Origin: Panicum virgatum
Taxonomy: Eukaryota; Streptophyta; Magnoliopsida; Poales; Poaceae
DNA length: 64,000 nucleotides
Direction of reading: 5' to 3'
Assembly (NCBI RefSeq): GCF_016808335.1
Contig: NC_053149.1
Coordinates: 41,122,118 to 41,186,117 of the forward strand
The notes under the pieces are model-generated. The model made no database searches, was not told the origin of the DNA, and saw only the letters and a list, made by a program, of their open reading frames with translations. The position numbers and the translations under genes are program-made. Shown here piece by piece: positions 33,527 to 43,201 of the stretch (the stretch's first letter is position 1; every line of letters begins with the position of its first letter).

Positions 33527-36185
33527 TGTAACACCCGGTTTATAAACAGGGCATAAACCGAGCAATCATATACGTGCCAGGATCAATTCACACGTATATA
33601 CAACAGAATGAACAGTATATCACAGCACATATCATGTAAAAAGATATAATAAAGCGAATACGAATGTTATTTATTACAATAATGACAAAAGTCTAGTACA
33701 GAGTATGCGGAAGCGTAAAACATAAACGAAGCCTCTCGGAAGCTGGGCACCATAGGGACGTCGACTAGGAGACGAACGCTTAGAAGTCCTCATACTCCTA
33801 GTAGCTCCGGGTGAACTCCCTCGCGTCGGCAGGAACTGATCAGTAGAAGAGTATCCCCAAGAGGAAAACGAGTAGAGAGGGCAAGTGTGAGTACACAACT
33901 TGTACTCAACAAGTATAACACAAACTATGAGGCTCTAAGGTTGGCTGACTCAACTGCATTATCTTTTAAGTCTTGGCAAAATTTTATTGAAATTAATTAC
34001 TACAAGTTGGTGAATTACCATAAACCCAGTTACATAATAATTAATCAAAATTAACATGTTACTACTAAGAACCATACCAAACCAAGCCACCCGGGGAAAC
34101 CTGCCTCGTCAAAGGAAGATAACCCCACTAATCAAAAGGAGGATCTGGGCCGCTCATGACCGCGAGCATGGCTAGTATACCAGTTTTACACTCTGCAGAG
34201 GTTGCACATCTTTACCCACAAGTCGTTAGCTACGCTAGTTGTTCATCACACTTCCTTAGGTGAGATGACTAGCAAACTCACTACGAGGCCGTTACAAAGG
34301 ATCTCGTTTGTAAGGCATAACCGCGAAGAGTTAGATCGGCGACGATGGGGCCCACCTCCGGGGATACAAGTACAGGAGCACAGCCCCAAGCACAGACCAA
34401 GCCGGAGGAGCAGGGGCCATTGAAGCTTACCACCCTTTGCCCCGCAGGTAAGTTACTCCAAACCAAAAAGACCTAATTAGTAAGCCAAGACCATCCCATT
34501 CCAGTCTTGTGGTAGCGCTGTTGTCCCATGTTGTCGCTCTATGAACCGGTCCTTATGGAGAGTGGCCAACCAAGCACTAAGCACCGTGCTGGCCTCCTAA
34601 ACCATGTTTCTAACAAAAACCAATTTTAACGAGATGTGAGCCCCTCAAACGGGCCACTCCCAGAATTAAGTTACATATACCATTAATCAAATTAATTAAA
34701 AAGGACTAAGTGTGTTATAGCACGGCACCTAGCACAACTAACCAAAATGCAACCCAAGGGATATATATATATAAAGGATATAAAGTGGCTAGGAAAGTCC
34801 TTATAGGCATACAGTATTAAAATGCAATATGAAATTGTAATTAAAGGTGATAGGAGTTGTTCATGTTATACTTGCCTTCCTCAAAATGTTCCTGCTGCTC
34901 AAACTGCTCAGAAGACGGTGGCAGCTCTGGGTACTGGTACTGGGGCTCCTCAGATGGATCAACGTCTACTCACGAACACATGGCAAAAAACAATACACAA
35001 CATAAACATACATGCAAACAATAGCAAAAACTAAGAAACAGTACAACAATACATGAAAACAGCACACAAAACTAGGCTAGAACTATTCTACGCATTACAA
35101 CGATCGCGTGGATATAAAGAACGCCTAAAACGGAGCTAAAACGCAAAATCTAGGCCTAAAACAAGTTTTAGGGGCTTAACTGCGAGAAAAAACTAAGTTT
35201 CTAGGGGTTTTCTGCAAAAACCGAGGGCCTAAATGTAAAAACTAGAAAGGTCCGAGGGCTGACGCGCAAAAAGGCCCTAACTGGACGGCGGGTACTAATT
35301 TGGGAAAGCTCAGGGGTTAAAACGATAAAAACTGGACTTATCTATAAATACTTTTACACTGCATCGGAGTGCGGCTTTATTTTAGTAAAACACAGGGGGC
35401 TTTCTGTAAAACAGCCGACGCTGACCGTTTTCTGGGTTCTTTGACTTTGGCCCGATCAGATCTGGACCGTTGATCTGCGATCGGACGGCCTAGGGCGTTT
35501 GGGCGCGCGGGCGGCGGCGGAATACCGCCGGAGCAGAGCTCCGCGGTAGCGGCTCACCGGAGAAGGCCAATCCGGCGTTCCCAGGCTCGGTTTGAGTCCT
35601 GGTTTGGCCGTGGCGCATGTGCGCGACATGGGTAATGCACTGGCGGCCTTGGCGGGGCTTAAGGGGGTCCGTGGCGGCGCTGGGTTCCGCGGCGGCGGGT
35701 CGGCGCGGCGAAACGCGCCGGCGAGCGGGTGCTCCGGGGGTTCCAGGGCTACAGGAGCGCGCGTCGTGGGCCGTGAGTGGGGAGGGGGTGAAGCGGGCCG
35801 TGGTGCTGGTTGCTGGGCCGTGCGGAGAAGAGCTGGGTCAGCGTGGGGTTGCTGGGCCGCTGGAGAGGGTGCTGGGCCGGTCTAAGGTTGAGTTTGGGTT
35901 AGCTACTGGGCTGGGTTTTCTTCTTTCCTTTCTCTTCTTTTCTTTTTCAAACATCACTCAAACGAATTCAAATTCAAATTCAAATTTGAATTCAACCCTA
36001 ACACTCAAACAAATAAAACAATGCACCAGCATGAATGCACAACCAAGTTAGCCCTAAAATAAATTTTAATTACTTGTGGAACAAAAAATTGATTAAATGC
36101 AAGACTAAGCAAATTAAATCCTAGAAAATTAAATAAAGCCAATTAAATTTATTATTAAATAGGAAAATTAAATTAGGGTGTTACA
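33527..36185 (-). mobile_element. Solo Tekay-type LTR (LTR-B), 2659 bp, TSD AGCAT
   Basis: Bounded by TGTAACACCCGG on the plus-strand left and GGGTGTTACA on the right, with AGCAT at 33522-33526 and 36186-36190. It is homologous to the LTRs at 43202 and 51504 but about 0.6 kb shorter, mostly in the GC-rich middle. There is no internal region, so it arose by LTR-LTR recombination. Confidence 0.92.
33780..34965 (-). other. LTR-embedded two-segment reading frame, LTR-B
   Basis: Segment one is 34965-34876 (90 nt): VDPSEEPQYQYPELPPSSE to EHFEE, then G/GCAAGT. Segment two starts at 33835 after CTGATCAG and reads VPADAREFTRSY, with a TAG at 33798-33800 where the other copies have CAG, then EYEDF and a TAA stop at 33780-33782. 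Confidence 0.4.
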
Positions 36186-36306
36186 AGCATGGTGGTCTGA
36201 CGCCATCAGACTCCGCACTCCGAGGTGGAGTGGTTGGCATTTAATGCTTTTGTCGGACGGGCCGGTGAGCAAATGGGTTACCAGTTCCGTCTGCCGAGGG
36301 GTGGCC

Positions 36307-36420
36307 TCGAGCGAAGCGGAGTTTGCCTACCCCTCGAGGGTAGGTCTGCTACCTTCGAGCGAGGCGGAGATGTGGTGTGCTTTTGAGGGCCTCGGCGGGG
36401 AGGCCTCAAGAGAAGCGGAG
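36307..36420. repeat. Short subrepeats in Tat-A LTR
   Basis: Three imperfect copies of CGAGCGAAGCGGAG (near 36307, 36355 and 36406), spaced about 48-51 bp. Such AAGCGGAG subrepeats recur in grass Tat LTRs to my knowledge. Confidence 0.5.
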
Positions 36421-36613
36421 ATTGCTCCGCGGGTTTGAGGTGGGCCCGGATGGGCCATACCGCAGAGCTGGGCCGTGGGCCGAATAAGGATTGGGCCTCT
36501 TGGGGACCTGGAGAGGATTTGAGCGCTGTGGGTCCGATTGCCTGATTGCTTTTGTGTTTTTGAGGGTGCTTTTAGTCCCTTAATTAGGGTGCCCCTAATT
36601 ACAGTACCCGACA

Positions 36614-37208
36614 ATGTGTTATATTCTTCAAAGAAACTGCTTCGGTCCACTTAGTGAAATAATCCGTAGCAACCAACACGAAGTGATGTCCCTTTGAAGA
36701 AGGGGGATAAATTTGACCAACGAAATCCAACCCCCAACCTCTGAACGGCCATGGCTTGATAATAGGATGTAACAATGCAGCGGGCACCAACTGAACATTA
36801 CCAAATCGCTGACATTCTTTTCACCCTTTATAATATCTAAAACAATCCGCCATAATCGTTGGCCAATAGAAACCGGCTCTCTTAAGCAACCACTTCATTT
36901 TAGGAGCTGATTAAAGTGTACCACAAATGCCTTTATGAACTTCTCCCATAGCAACACGGGCCTGATCAGAATCTAAGCACTTGAGATGTACATCTTCGGA
37001 GGTCCGACGATAAAGCTCATCGTCGATCAAAATGTATTTAAATGCCAAACAGCGAATATTTCTCTCTGCACCATGACTAGGGTCCTTTAAATATGTCACA
37101 ATAGACACCCTCCAATCAGCAACCTCGGCCTTCTCTTTGGAATCAGAAGTAACGGCCGACTAGCTGTTTTCAGCAGTTCGACCAGTCAGACCGGACTCTG
37201 GACCAGTC
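36614..37208 (-). pseudogene. Tat-B integrase N-terminal part
   Basis: Fragment 37108-36911 reads AFKYILIDDELYRRTSED, then CLDSDQARVAMGEVHKGICG, the start of the His-Cys zinc region. Fragment 36790-36599 reads LVPAALLHPIIKPWPFRGWG, then LDFVGQIYPPS and DYFTKWTEAV with the first catalytic Asp. The frame stops making sense at 36613, the edge of Tat-A. The two fragments are in different frames. The rest of the integrase must lie left of Tat-A, outside the window. Confidence 0.75.
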
Positions 37209-37213
37209 AGGGT

Positions 37214-40200
37214 TGTAACACCCTAATTTAAATTTCAGTGTTAATAATAAATTTAATTGGATTTATTTAATTTTCTAAGTTTATTATGTTTAGTCTTGCA
37301 TTTAATCTAATTTTTGTTCCACGAGTAATTAAAATTTGTCTAAGTTTAAAATTTTGTTGTTGCATTCATGCTGGTGCATTGTTTTATTTGTTTGAGTGCT
37401 AGGGTTGAATTCAATAGTTTGAGTGAAGTTTGAAAACCAGAAAAAGAAAAGAAAAGAGAAAGAAAAAGGAGAGGAAACCAAAACCAGGAAGCAGCCCAGC
37501 AGCCCAACAACCAAGTCCAGCCCGAGCCCAGCTCCTTCCATCTTCCCCCACGGACGGCCCGATCTGGTGCTCTCGGCCGCGTCACGCACGTGCCCCTCCT
37601 CCTCTTCTGGCCCAGCGAGCCGCTCCCGCACACCTCCCTGCTCGCGCGCACAGCCCGCCTCCCGCGTCCCCGCTCGGCCTGCCCCGCACGCGCCCGAGCA
37701 AAGCGCACCGCACGCTCACCCGCTCTGCCGCTGACCAGCCTGGCCCACCTATCGGCGCAATCTCCTTCCTCCTTTCCTTCCCGACCGCGCAACAGCAGCC
37801 CGCCGCTAATCTCGCCGTGACGCTTGCCCGCACCCTCTACGGCACGCCTCCCCGAGATCCCAGCGCCCTCCTTTAAATGCCACCCTAGCCTTCTCTGCGC
37901 CCCACGATTCCACACCGCAGCCGCCGCAAACCCTAGCGCCCCGTCGTGCCGTTGCTTGGGGCAGAGGTCAGAGCCGCCGCGTTCCCGAAGCTCAAAGCCA
38001 CCTCAGCCACCGCAAGCCGCAGGAGGAGCTCCGCCCGGAGTCCAGGAGCATCTCCAAGCCCGCAGCCGCCGACCTCGACCCTGGCACTTCGGGAATCGCC
38101 GCGGAAGGAGTGACGTCGACCACATCTGCACCACCCCCGATTTCCGCCCTGCGCTGCCTCTCGTCGACTTCTACGGCCGGCATCAGCATCGCACGAGGGT
38201 AACGAACACACCGTGCCCGTTCCCCGCCCCTTTTGCTCTCTGTTGCACCTAGATGGCCTCGCCGACGAGCTAGCACCACCGCGAGCCCCGACCCAACCCC
38301 AATCCTCAGACTTGAGCCCACCAGTGGTTTAGCCATGCTGCATCCGTGCTCCTGGACCAAACCCGAGTTGATTTCGTGCCTGGACGGCCAGGTTTGGCCA
38401 AGTCCGGTAAGCCCCCGCCGCGGAAAACGCGTCGCCGGCGTGTTCCGCCGCCGCCGTCGCCCGTGGATCACCCCGGCCGCCCGATCTGAAACCAGCGTCC
38501 ACGATTAGATTTAGATCCCATCGTTTCAGAGCCCTCAGATCTCAATCCAATGGACCAGATCTGAAGATACCCCTTCACCCTGGTCTTTTTGCTAAAGAAC
38601 CCCTCTGTTTCCTTGAATTCAACCCGCGGTCCTAGACAGTTTAGAAATAATTACAGTTAGGCCCAGTTTTTAGCGTTTTAGCCCCTGAGTTTTTTAGAAT
38701 TAGAACCCGTCGTCCACCCCTGGCATTTTTGTGTGCTAACCCCTGCAGCTATGGTTTAATTATGTATAAGTCCCTGGTTTTTGCCCAGACCCCCCTGTAG
38801 CTCAGTTTTTCTCGCAGATAGGTCCCTGGATCTTGTTTTAAGCGTAGTTTTCATTTTCTAGCTCCGTTTTAGGTGTTCTTTATGTCCACGCGATCGTTGT
38901 AGCGCGTAGAATAGTTCTAGCTTAGTTTTGTTTGCTGTTTTTATGTATTGTTGTACTATTTCTTAGCTTTTGCCTTTGTTTGTATGTATGTGTATGTGCT
39001 GGACTTGTTTTGGCGTTGCGATCGTGAGTAGACGTTGATCCGTCGGAGGAGTACCAGGAGCCAGTTCTTGCGGGACACTTTGAGCAGCAGGAGAACTTTG
39101 AGGAAGGCAAGTATAACATGAACAACACCCATCAGTTTTAATACAATTTTCATACTGCATTTTAATACTGTATACCCATAAGGATTTTCCTAGCCAAATC
39201 ATATCCTTTATATATCCATTGGGTTGCATTTTGGTAAGTTGTGCTAGGTGCCACGCTATAACACACTTGGTCTTTTTAATTAATTTGATTAATGGTATAT
39301 GCAACTTAATTCTGGGAGTGGCCCTCTGTGATCTGTGCTTGAGTGGCTCACGTCTCGTTAAAAATTGGTTTTTCTAGAAACATGGTTTAGGGGGCCAGCA
39401 CGGTGCTTAGTGTTGGGTTGGCCACTCTCCCTAAGGACCGGTTCATAGAGCGACAACCTGGGACAACAGCACTACCACAAGACTGGAATGGGACGGTCTT
39501 GGCTTACTAATTATGTCATTTTGGTTCGGGAGTAACTTACCGATGGGGCAAGAGGAAGGGTGAGCTTCAATGGTCCCTGCGCTACGAGGATTGGTCTATG
39601 TTATCTTGTACCCCCTCGAGGTGGGCTCCATCATTGCAGAGCCTGAATCCTTAGTGGTTACCCCTTACCAACGTGGTCCTTTGTAATGGCCACGTAGTGA
39701 GTTTGCTAGTCATCTCACCTACGGAAGTGTGATGAACAACTAGCGTAGCTCACGACTTGTGGGTAAAGATGTGCAACCTCTGCAGAGTGTAAAACTGGTA
39801 TACTAGCCGTGCTCACGGTCATGAGCGGCCTAGATCCTCCTTTTGATTAGTGGGGTTATCTTCCTTTGATTAGGGGGGTTCCCCGGGTGGTTTGGTTTGG
39901 TTCGGTTCTCAGTAGTATCATAATAAATTCTGATTAATTACTATGTAACTGGAGTATGGTAACTCATCAACTTGTAGTAAATAGCTTTAATAAAATTTTG
40001 CCAAGATTAAAAGCTAATGCAGTTAAGTCAGCCAACCTTAGAGCCTCATAGTTTGTGTTATACTTGTTGAGTACAAGTTGTGTACTCACACTTGCCTTCT
40101 CTACTCTTTTTTCCTCTTGTCCTTTTTGGGGATACTCTACTGCTGCTCAGTTCCTGCCGACGCGAGGGAGTTCACTCGGAGCTACCAGGAGTACGAGGAC

Positions 40201-40456
40201 TTCTAGGCGTTCATCTCCCAGTCGACGTCCCTGTGGTGCCCAGCTTCGACAAGAGTTTACGTATATGTTTTTACGCTTTCGCTGTATCAGACATTTTATC
40301 ATTCATGTAATAAATAATATTCGTACTCGCTTTATTAGATCTTTTTACGTGATATGTGCTGTAATATACTGTTCATTATGTTCTATATACATGTGACTTG
40401 ATCCTGGCACGTATATGATTGCTCGGTTTATGTCCTTTTATAAACCGGGTGTTACA
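37214..40456 (+). mobile_element. Solo Tekay-type LTR (LTR-C), 3243 bp
   Basis: TGTAACACCCTAATTTAAAT at the left and CCGGGTGTTACA at the right give plus orientation. The flanks are AGGGT (37209-37213) and TGGGT (40457-40461), one mismatch. The GC-rich middle (about 37540-38520) has a donor-like site TCCG/GTAAGC at 38406/38407. It is a solo LTR in Tat-B between RNase H and integrase. Confidence 0.88.
39032..40206 (+). other. LTR-embedded two-segment reading frame, LTR-C
   Basis: Segment one is 39032-39106 (75 nt): VDPSEEYQEPVLAGHFEQQ to NFEE, then G/GCAAGT. Segment two is 40151-40206 after a long pyrimidine tract and CTGCTCAG: VPADAREFTRSYQEYEDF then TAG. The joint makes a Val codon (G+TT). 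This is the cleanest copy on the plus strand. Confidence 0.45.
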
Positions 40457-40625
40457 TGGGTGGTCAGACCGGTTGGAGCATCCGGTCTGACCGTTTCGTC
40501 CAGAACCAGTAACTCGGCTATTGCTCACATCGGCTTTCTCATGTTAAAATATTTTTTAGTAACATTTAGCCAGATGCTTGCTGAGCCAGAGCATTTGCCT
40601 TCTTATTACTATCTCTTGGAATATG

Positions 40626-42574
40626 TCAGATTATAAATTCATCAAAGCAAGAGATAATATAAAGGCATCTATCAACATATGCATTTAGACATCCATTATA
40701 GCATTGGCATACCTTGGATACTTGCTGCACCACCAAAAGTGAATCACCATAAGCTTCCACATGTTTAATGCCCATTGATTCCAAGAATTCCAAACCAAAT
40801 AGAAGTGCTTCATACCCAACTTGTTTATTCATGCGCTCTTCTTCCAACTGGTTTGAGAACTTAAAAATAGTACTAATCGGAGAGATCAAAATAGCACCAA
40901 TTCCTTGACCATCATCACAAGCCGATCCATCATAGAACAACTTCCATGGTGTGCAAGTAACATAGCCGACTTCCAAATCATGCTCATCATTAATCCGATA
41001 TTCAACAATGAAATCCGCTACAATTTGGCCTCTAACAGCTCTCAAAGACTCATAGGCCAAATTATATTCAACAAGTGCATAAGCCCATTTTCCAATTCTA
41101 CCACTCAAAATCGGCTTTTGTAGCATATGCTTAATAATATCGGCTTGACAAGTAACTATGCAAGTACTTGATAAAAGATAATGCCTCACTTTGGTACAAG
41201 CATAATATAATGATAAGCACAATTTTTCAATGAATGTATACCTTGTCTCCGCATCAATAAGTGGTCGGCCAACATATGTGATAATATACTCCTTTCCTTC
41301 GGTTTCATTAGTCAAAAAAGCACCAATGACCTTATCTTCCACATCCACATAAAGCCTAAAAGGAATATCTCTCTTAGGCACCTTGAGAACTGGCGGTGAA
41401 GACAAATGTTTCTTGATCTTTTCAAAAGCTTCTTGCTGTTCTGCCCCCAAGTAAAATTAGGTTCATCTTTCAACCAAAGAATAGGAGTAAATACATCAAT
41501 TTTTTCGGACAAATTAGATATAAATCTTCTCAAGAAATTCACTTTGCCCAGAAACTTTTGCATGTCCTTCTTGCAAGCAGGAGCCTCTACTTTTTTCATG
41601 GCTTCAATTCTCTTTGGATCAATCTCTATGCCCTTCTAATGAGTGATGAAGCCCAAGAACTTCCCAGCCGATACACCAAAAGCACACTTGAGCGGGTTCA
41701 TCTTCAATCCATACTGACGCATCCTCTCAAGAGCAAGTCTTAAATCAGTCAAATGATGACTCAAGCCGACCGATTTAATCACAATATCATCAATATAAAC
41801 GTCCAATATAATGCCAAGTAAATCCTGGAAAATCAAATTCATACCCCTCTGATAAGTAGCACCAGCATTCTTCAACCCAAAAGTCATAACAACCCACTCA
41901 AATAAACCAACAAAACCAGGACATCTAAAGGACATTTTAGACGTATCTTCTTCGGCCATAAAGATTTGATTATAACCCGCATTACCATCAAAAAAACTGA
42001 TAACACGATGTCCAGAAGCCTAATTGATCAACATATCGGCTATAGGCATAGGATATTCATCTTTAGGAGTGGCTTTATTATGATTTCTAAAATCAATTCA
42101 TACTCTAATCTTGCCCAAATCTTTCTTCTCAACGGGCACAGTATTAGAGATCCACTCCGCATAACGATAAGACCGAATAAATCCAGCGTCTAACAAATGA
42201 TTGATTTCTTCTTTTATTCGGTCATACACAACAGGATTAAAACACCTAGAAGGTTGTTTATAAGGTCTGAAACTGGCTTTAATTGGCAGACGATGCTCAA
42301 CCAAATCACGACTCAAACCAGGCATCTCAGAGTATTCCCATGCAAAACAATCGACATATTCTTTTAATGACTTTATTAAATCGGCTTTACAATCATCCGA
42401 TAAGTTTGCATTTATAAAAGTTGGCCTAGGAATAGAACCATCTCCAATATCTACCTTTTCTAAAGGATCAGCTGACGTAAAACCTTGGCCTAATTTATCA
42501 AAATCACCGAAGTCCTCAATGGCCTCACACATATCGTTCGCCTTGTCCCGATAGTGCTCAATGCGCTGTAGCAT
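40626..42574 (-). pseudogene. Tat-B reverse transcriptase and dual RNase H
   Basis: RT starts near 42574; FAWEYSEMPGLSRDLVEHRL, RPYKQPSRCF and HLLDAGFIRSYRYAEW are seen. A frameshifted middle lies near 42000, and 41959-41636 has FGLKNAGATYQRGMN and the active site VYIDDIVIKS. The first RNase H (41450 onward) reads FRLYVDVEDKVIGAFL. The second has WKLFYDGSACDDGQGIGAIL and AYGDSLLVVQQV, but the usual NNxAEYxAL reads NKQVGYEALL, so the catalytic Glu is replaced by Gly. Frameshifts lie near 42098, 41600 and 41450. The polyprotein is dead. Leftward it runs into the motif cluster and solo LTR-C. Confidence 0.8.
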
Positions 42575-42585
42575 GCAGTTTGCAT

Positions 42586-42652
42586 TGGACCGGTCTGACC
42601 GGTCTGATGCACCGGTCTGACCGGTCAGAGGTAGCGGTCTGACCGGTCGGCT
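42586..42652. repeat. CCGGTCTGACCGGT motif cluster in Tat-B
   Basis: Four to five overlapping copies of ACCGGTCTGACCGGT-like sequence within 67 bp, between the protease and RT parts of Tat-B. Confidence 0.75.
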
Positions 42653-42789
42653 TTGTTTTGTCGCCTTGCTGCATTATAGAAGTAAATGTAGCTGATTCAC
42701 CATCGGCTTTAAGACTGCAGACACAAAACCATCTTTGGTGCAACTGATCAAGTCATAATCGGTCAAGTCCAGACCCGATAAACACTTTA

Positions 42790-43201
42790 TGTGATCATGT
42801 GCACCAATGAGCTCGGGATCGGCGGCTCCAATGAAGAAATAGTATCACCATGCACAACCTCAACTTTATCGCCGATCCACTGAATAAGAAAATGGTGCAT
42901 GGAAGATGGCACACATTGATTGGCATGAATCTAATCACACCCAAGTATAAGGTTGAAATTACCTTACACCTCGAAGATGAATAACGCAGTCGCAACCGTC
43001 TTGCTTCCAACGGTCAACTCCATTGAAGCAACCCCCTTGGCACCAATGGGATCACCTCCTCCAACGCCGTTGACCGTCATTTTTGTCTTGATTAGTTCTT
43101 CATCCGTCCCGCCAAGCTTATTGTAAAGTGAATAGGGCATCAAGTTCATAATTGCCCCACTGTCCACAAGCATACGAGAAACTAGCTTCCCGTTGATATG
43201 C
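42790..43201 (-). pseudogene. Tat-B protease region, downstream half
   Basis: Starting at the Tekay insertion it reads INGKLVSRMLVDSGAIMNLM, with the aspartic-protease motif DSGA, then YNKLGGTDEELIKTKMTV and FIFEV. Beyond this come in-frame TAA and TAG codons near 42965 and 42930, where Gln and Trp are expected, and then IHANQCVPSSMHHFLIQWIG. It would process the polyprotein. The upstream half is at 54768-55030. Confidence 0.7.

Larger units (their letters stand above)
9265..36613 (-). mobile_element. Tat-lineage Ty3/gypsy element (Tat-A), heavily interrupted
   Basis: Read on the minus strand from the right, the order is: a 5' LTR (32681-36613, itself hit by a solo LTR), a leader with a primer-site-like sequence, a 5' reading frame (32637 to 31971, then 16944 to 16526), gag (15714-14751), zinc-knuckle and protease region (14750-13815), RT (about 13700-12453), RNase H (10884-10097) and integrase (10096-9265). 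Inserted in it are the elements at 16950-31965, 15720-16520, 10890-12447 and Athila-1 at 9264. It resembles RIRE2/Cinful-like Tat elements in gag wording and LTR ends. It inserted in the integrase of Tat-B; the right flank is ATGTG (36614-36618). Its 3' end is not in the window. Confidence 0.8.
32681..36613 (-). repeat. 5' LTR of Tat-A, split by a solo LTR
   Basis: On the plus strand it runs from TATCGGTGTCC (TG changed to TA) to GTACCCGACA. About 1.27 kb remain after removing the inserted LTR and one TSD copy. It carries a minus-strand TATA box and short subrepeats near the start of the LTR in sense direction. The ends resemble TGTCGG..CCGACA LTRs of grass Tat elements. Confidence 0.75.
37176..40500. 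repeat. CCGGTCTGACC motif cluster, split by solo LTR-C
   Basis: Copies such as CCAGTCAGACCGG at 37185-37197 and CCAGTCAGGG at 37203 lie left of the solo LTR, and GGTCAGACCGG and CCGGTCTGACCG (40460-40490) lie right of it. The cluster sits between the RNase H and integrase parts of Tat-B. Confidence 0.6.

Noticed and set aside
42586..42652. CRISPR-like array or satellite
   Set aside because: Copies are overlapping short palindromic words without uniform spacers, in a eukaryotic retrotransposon.
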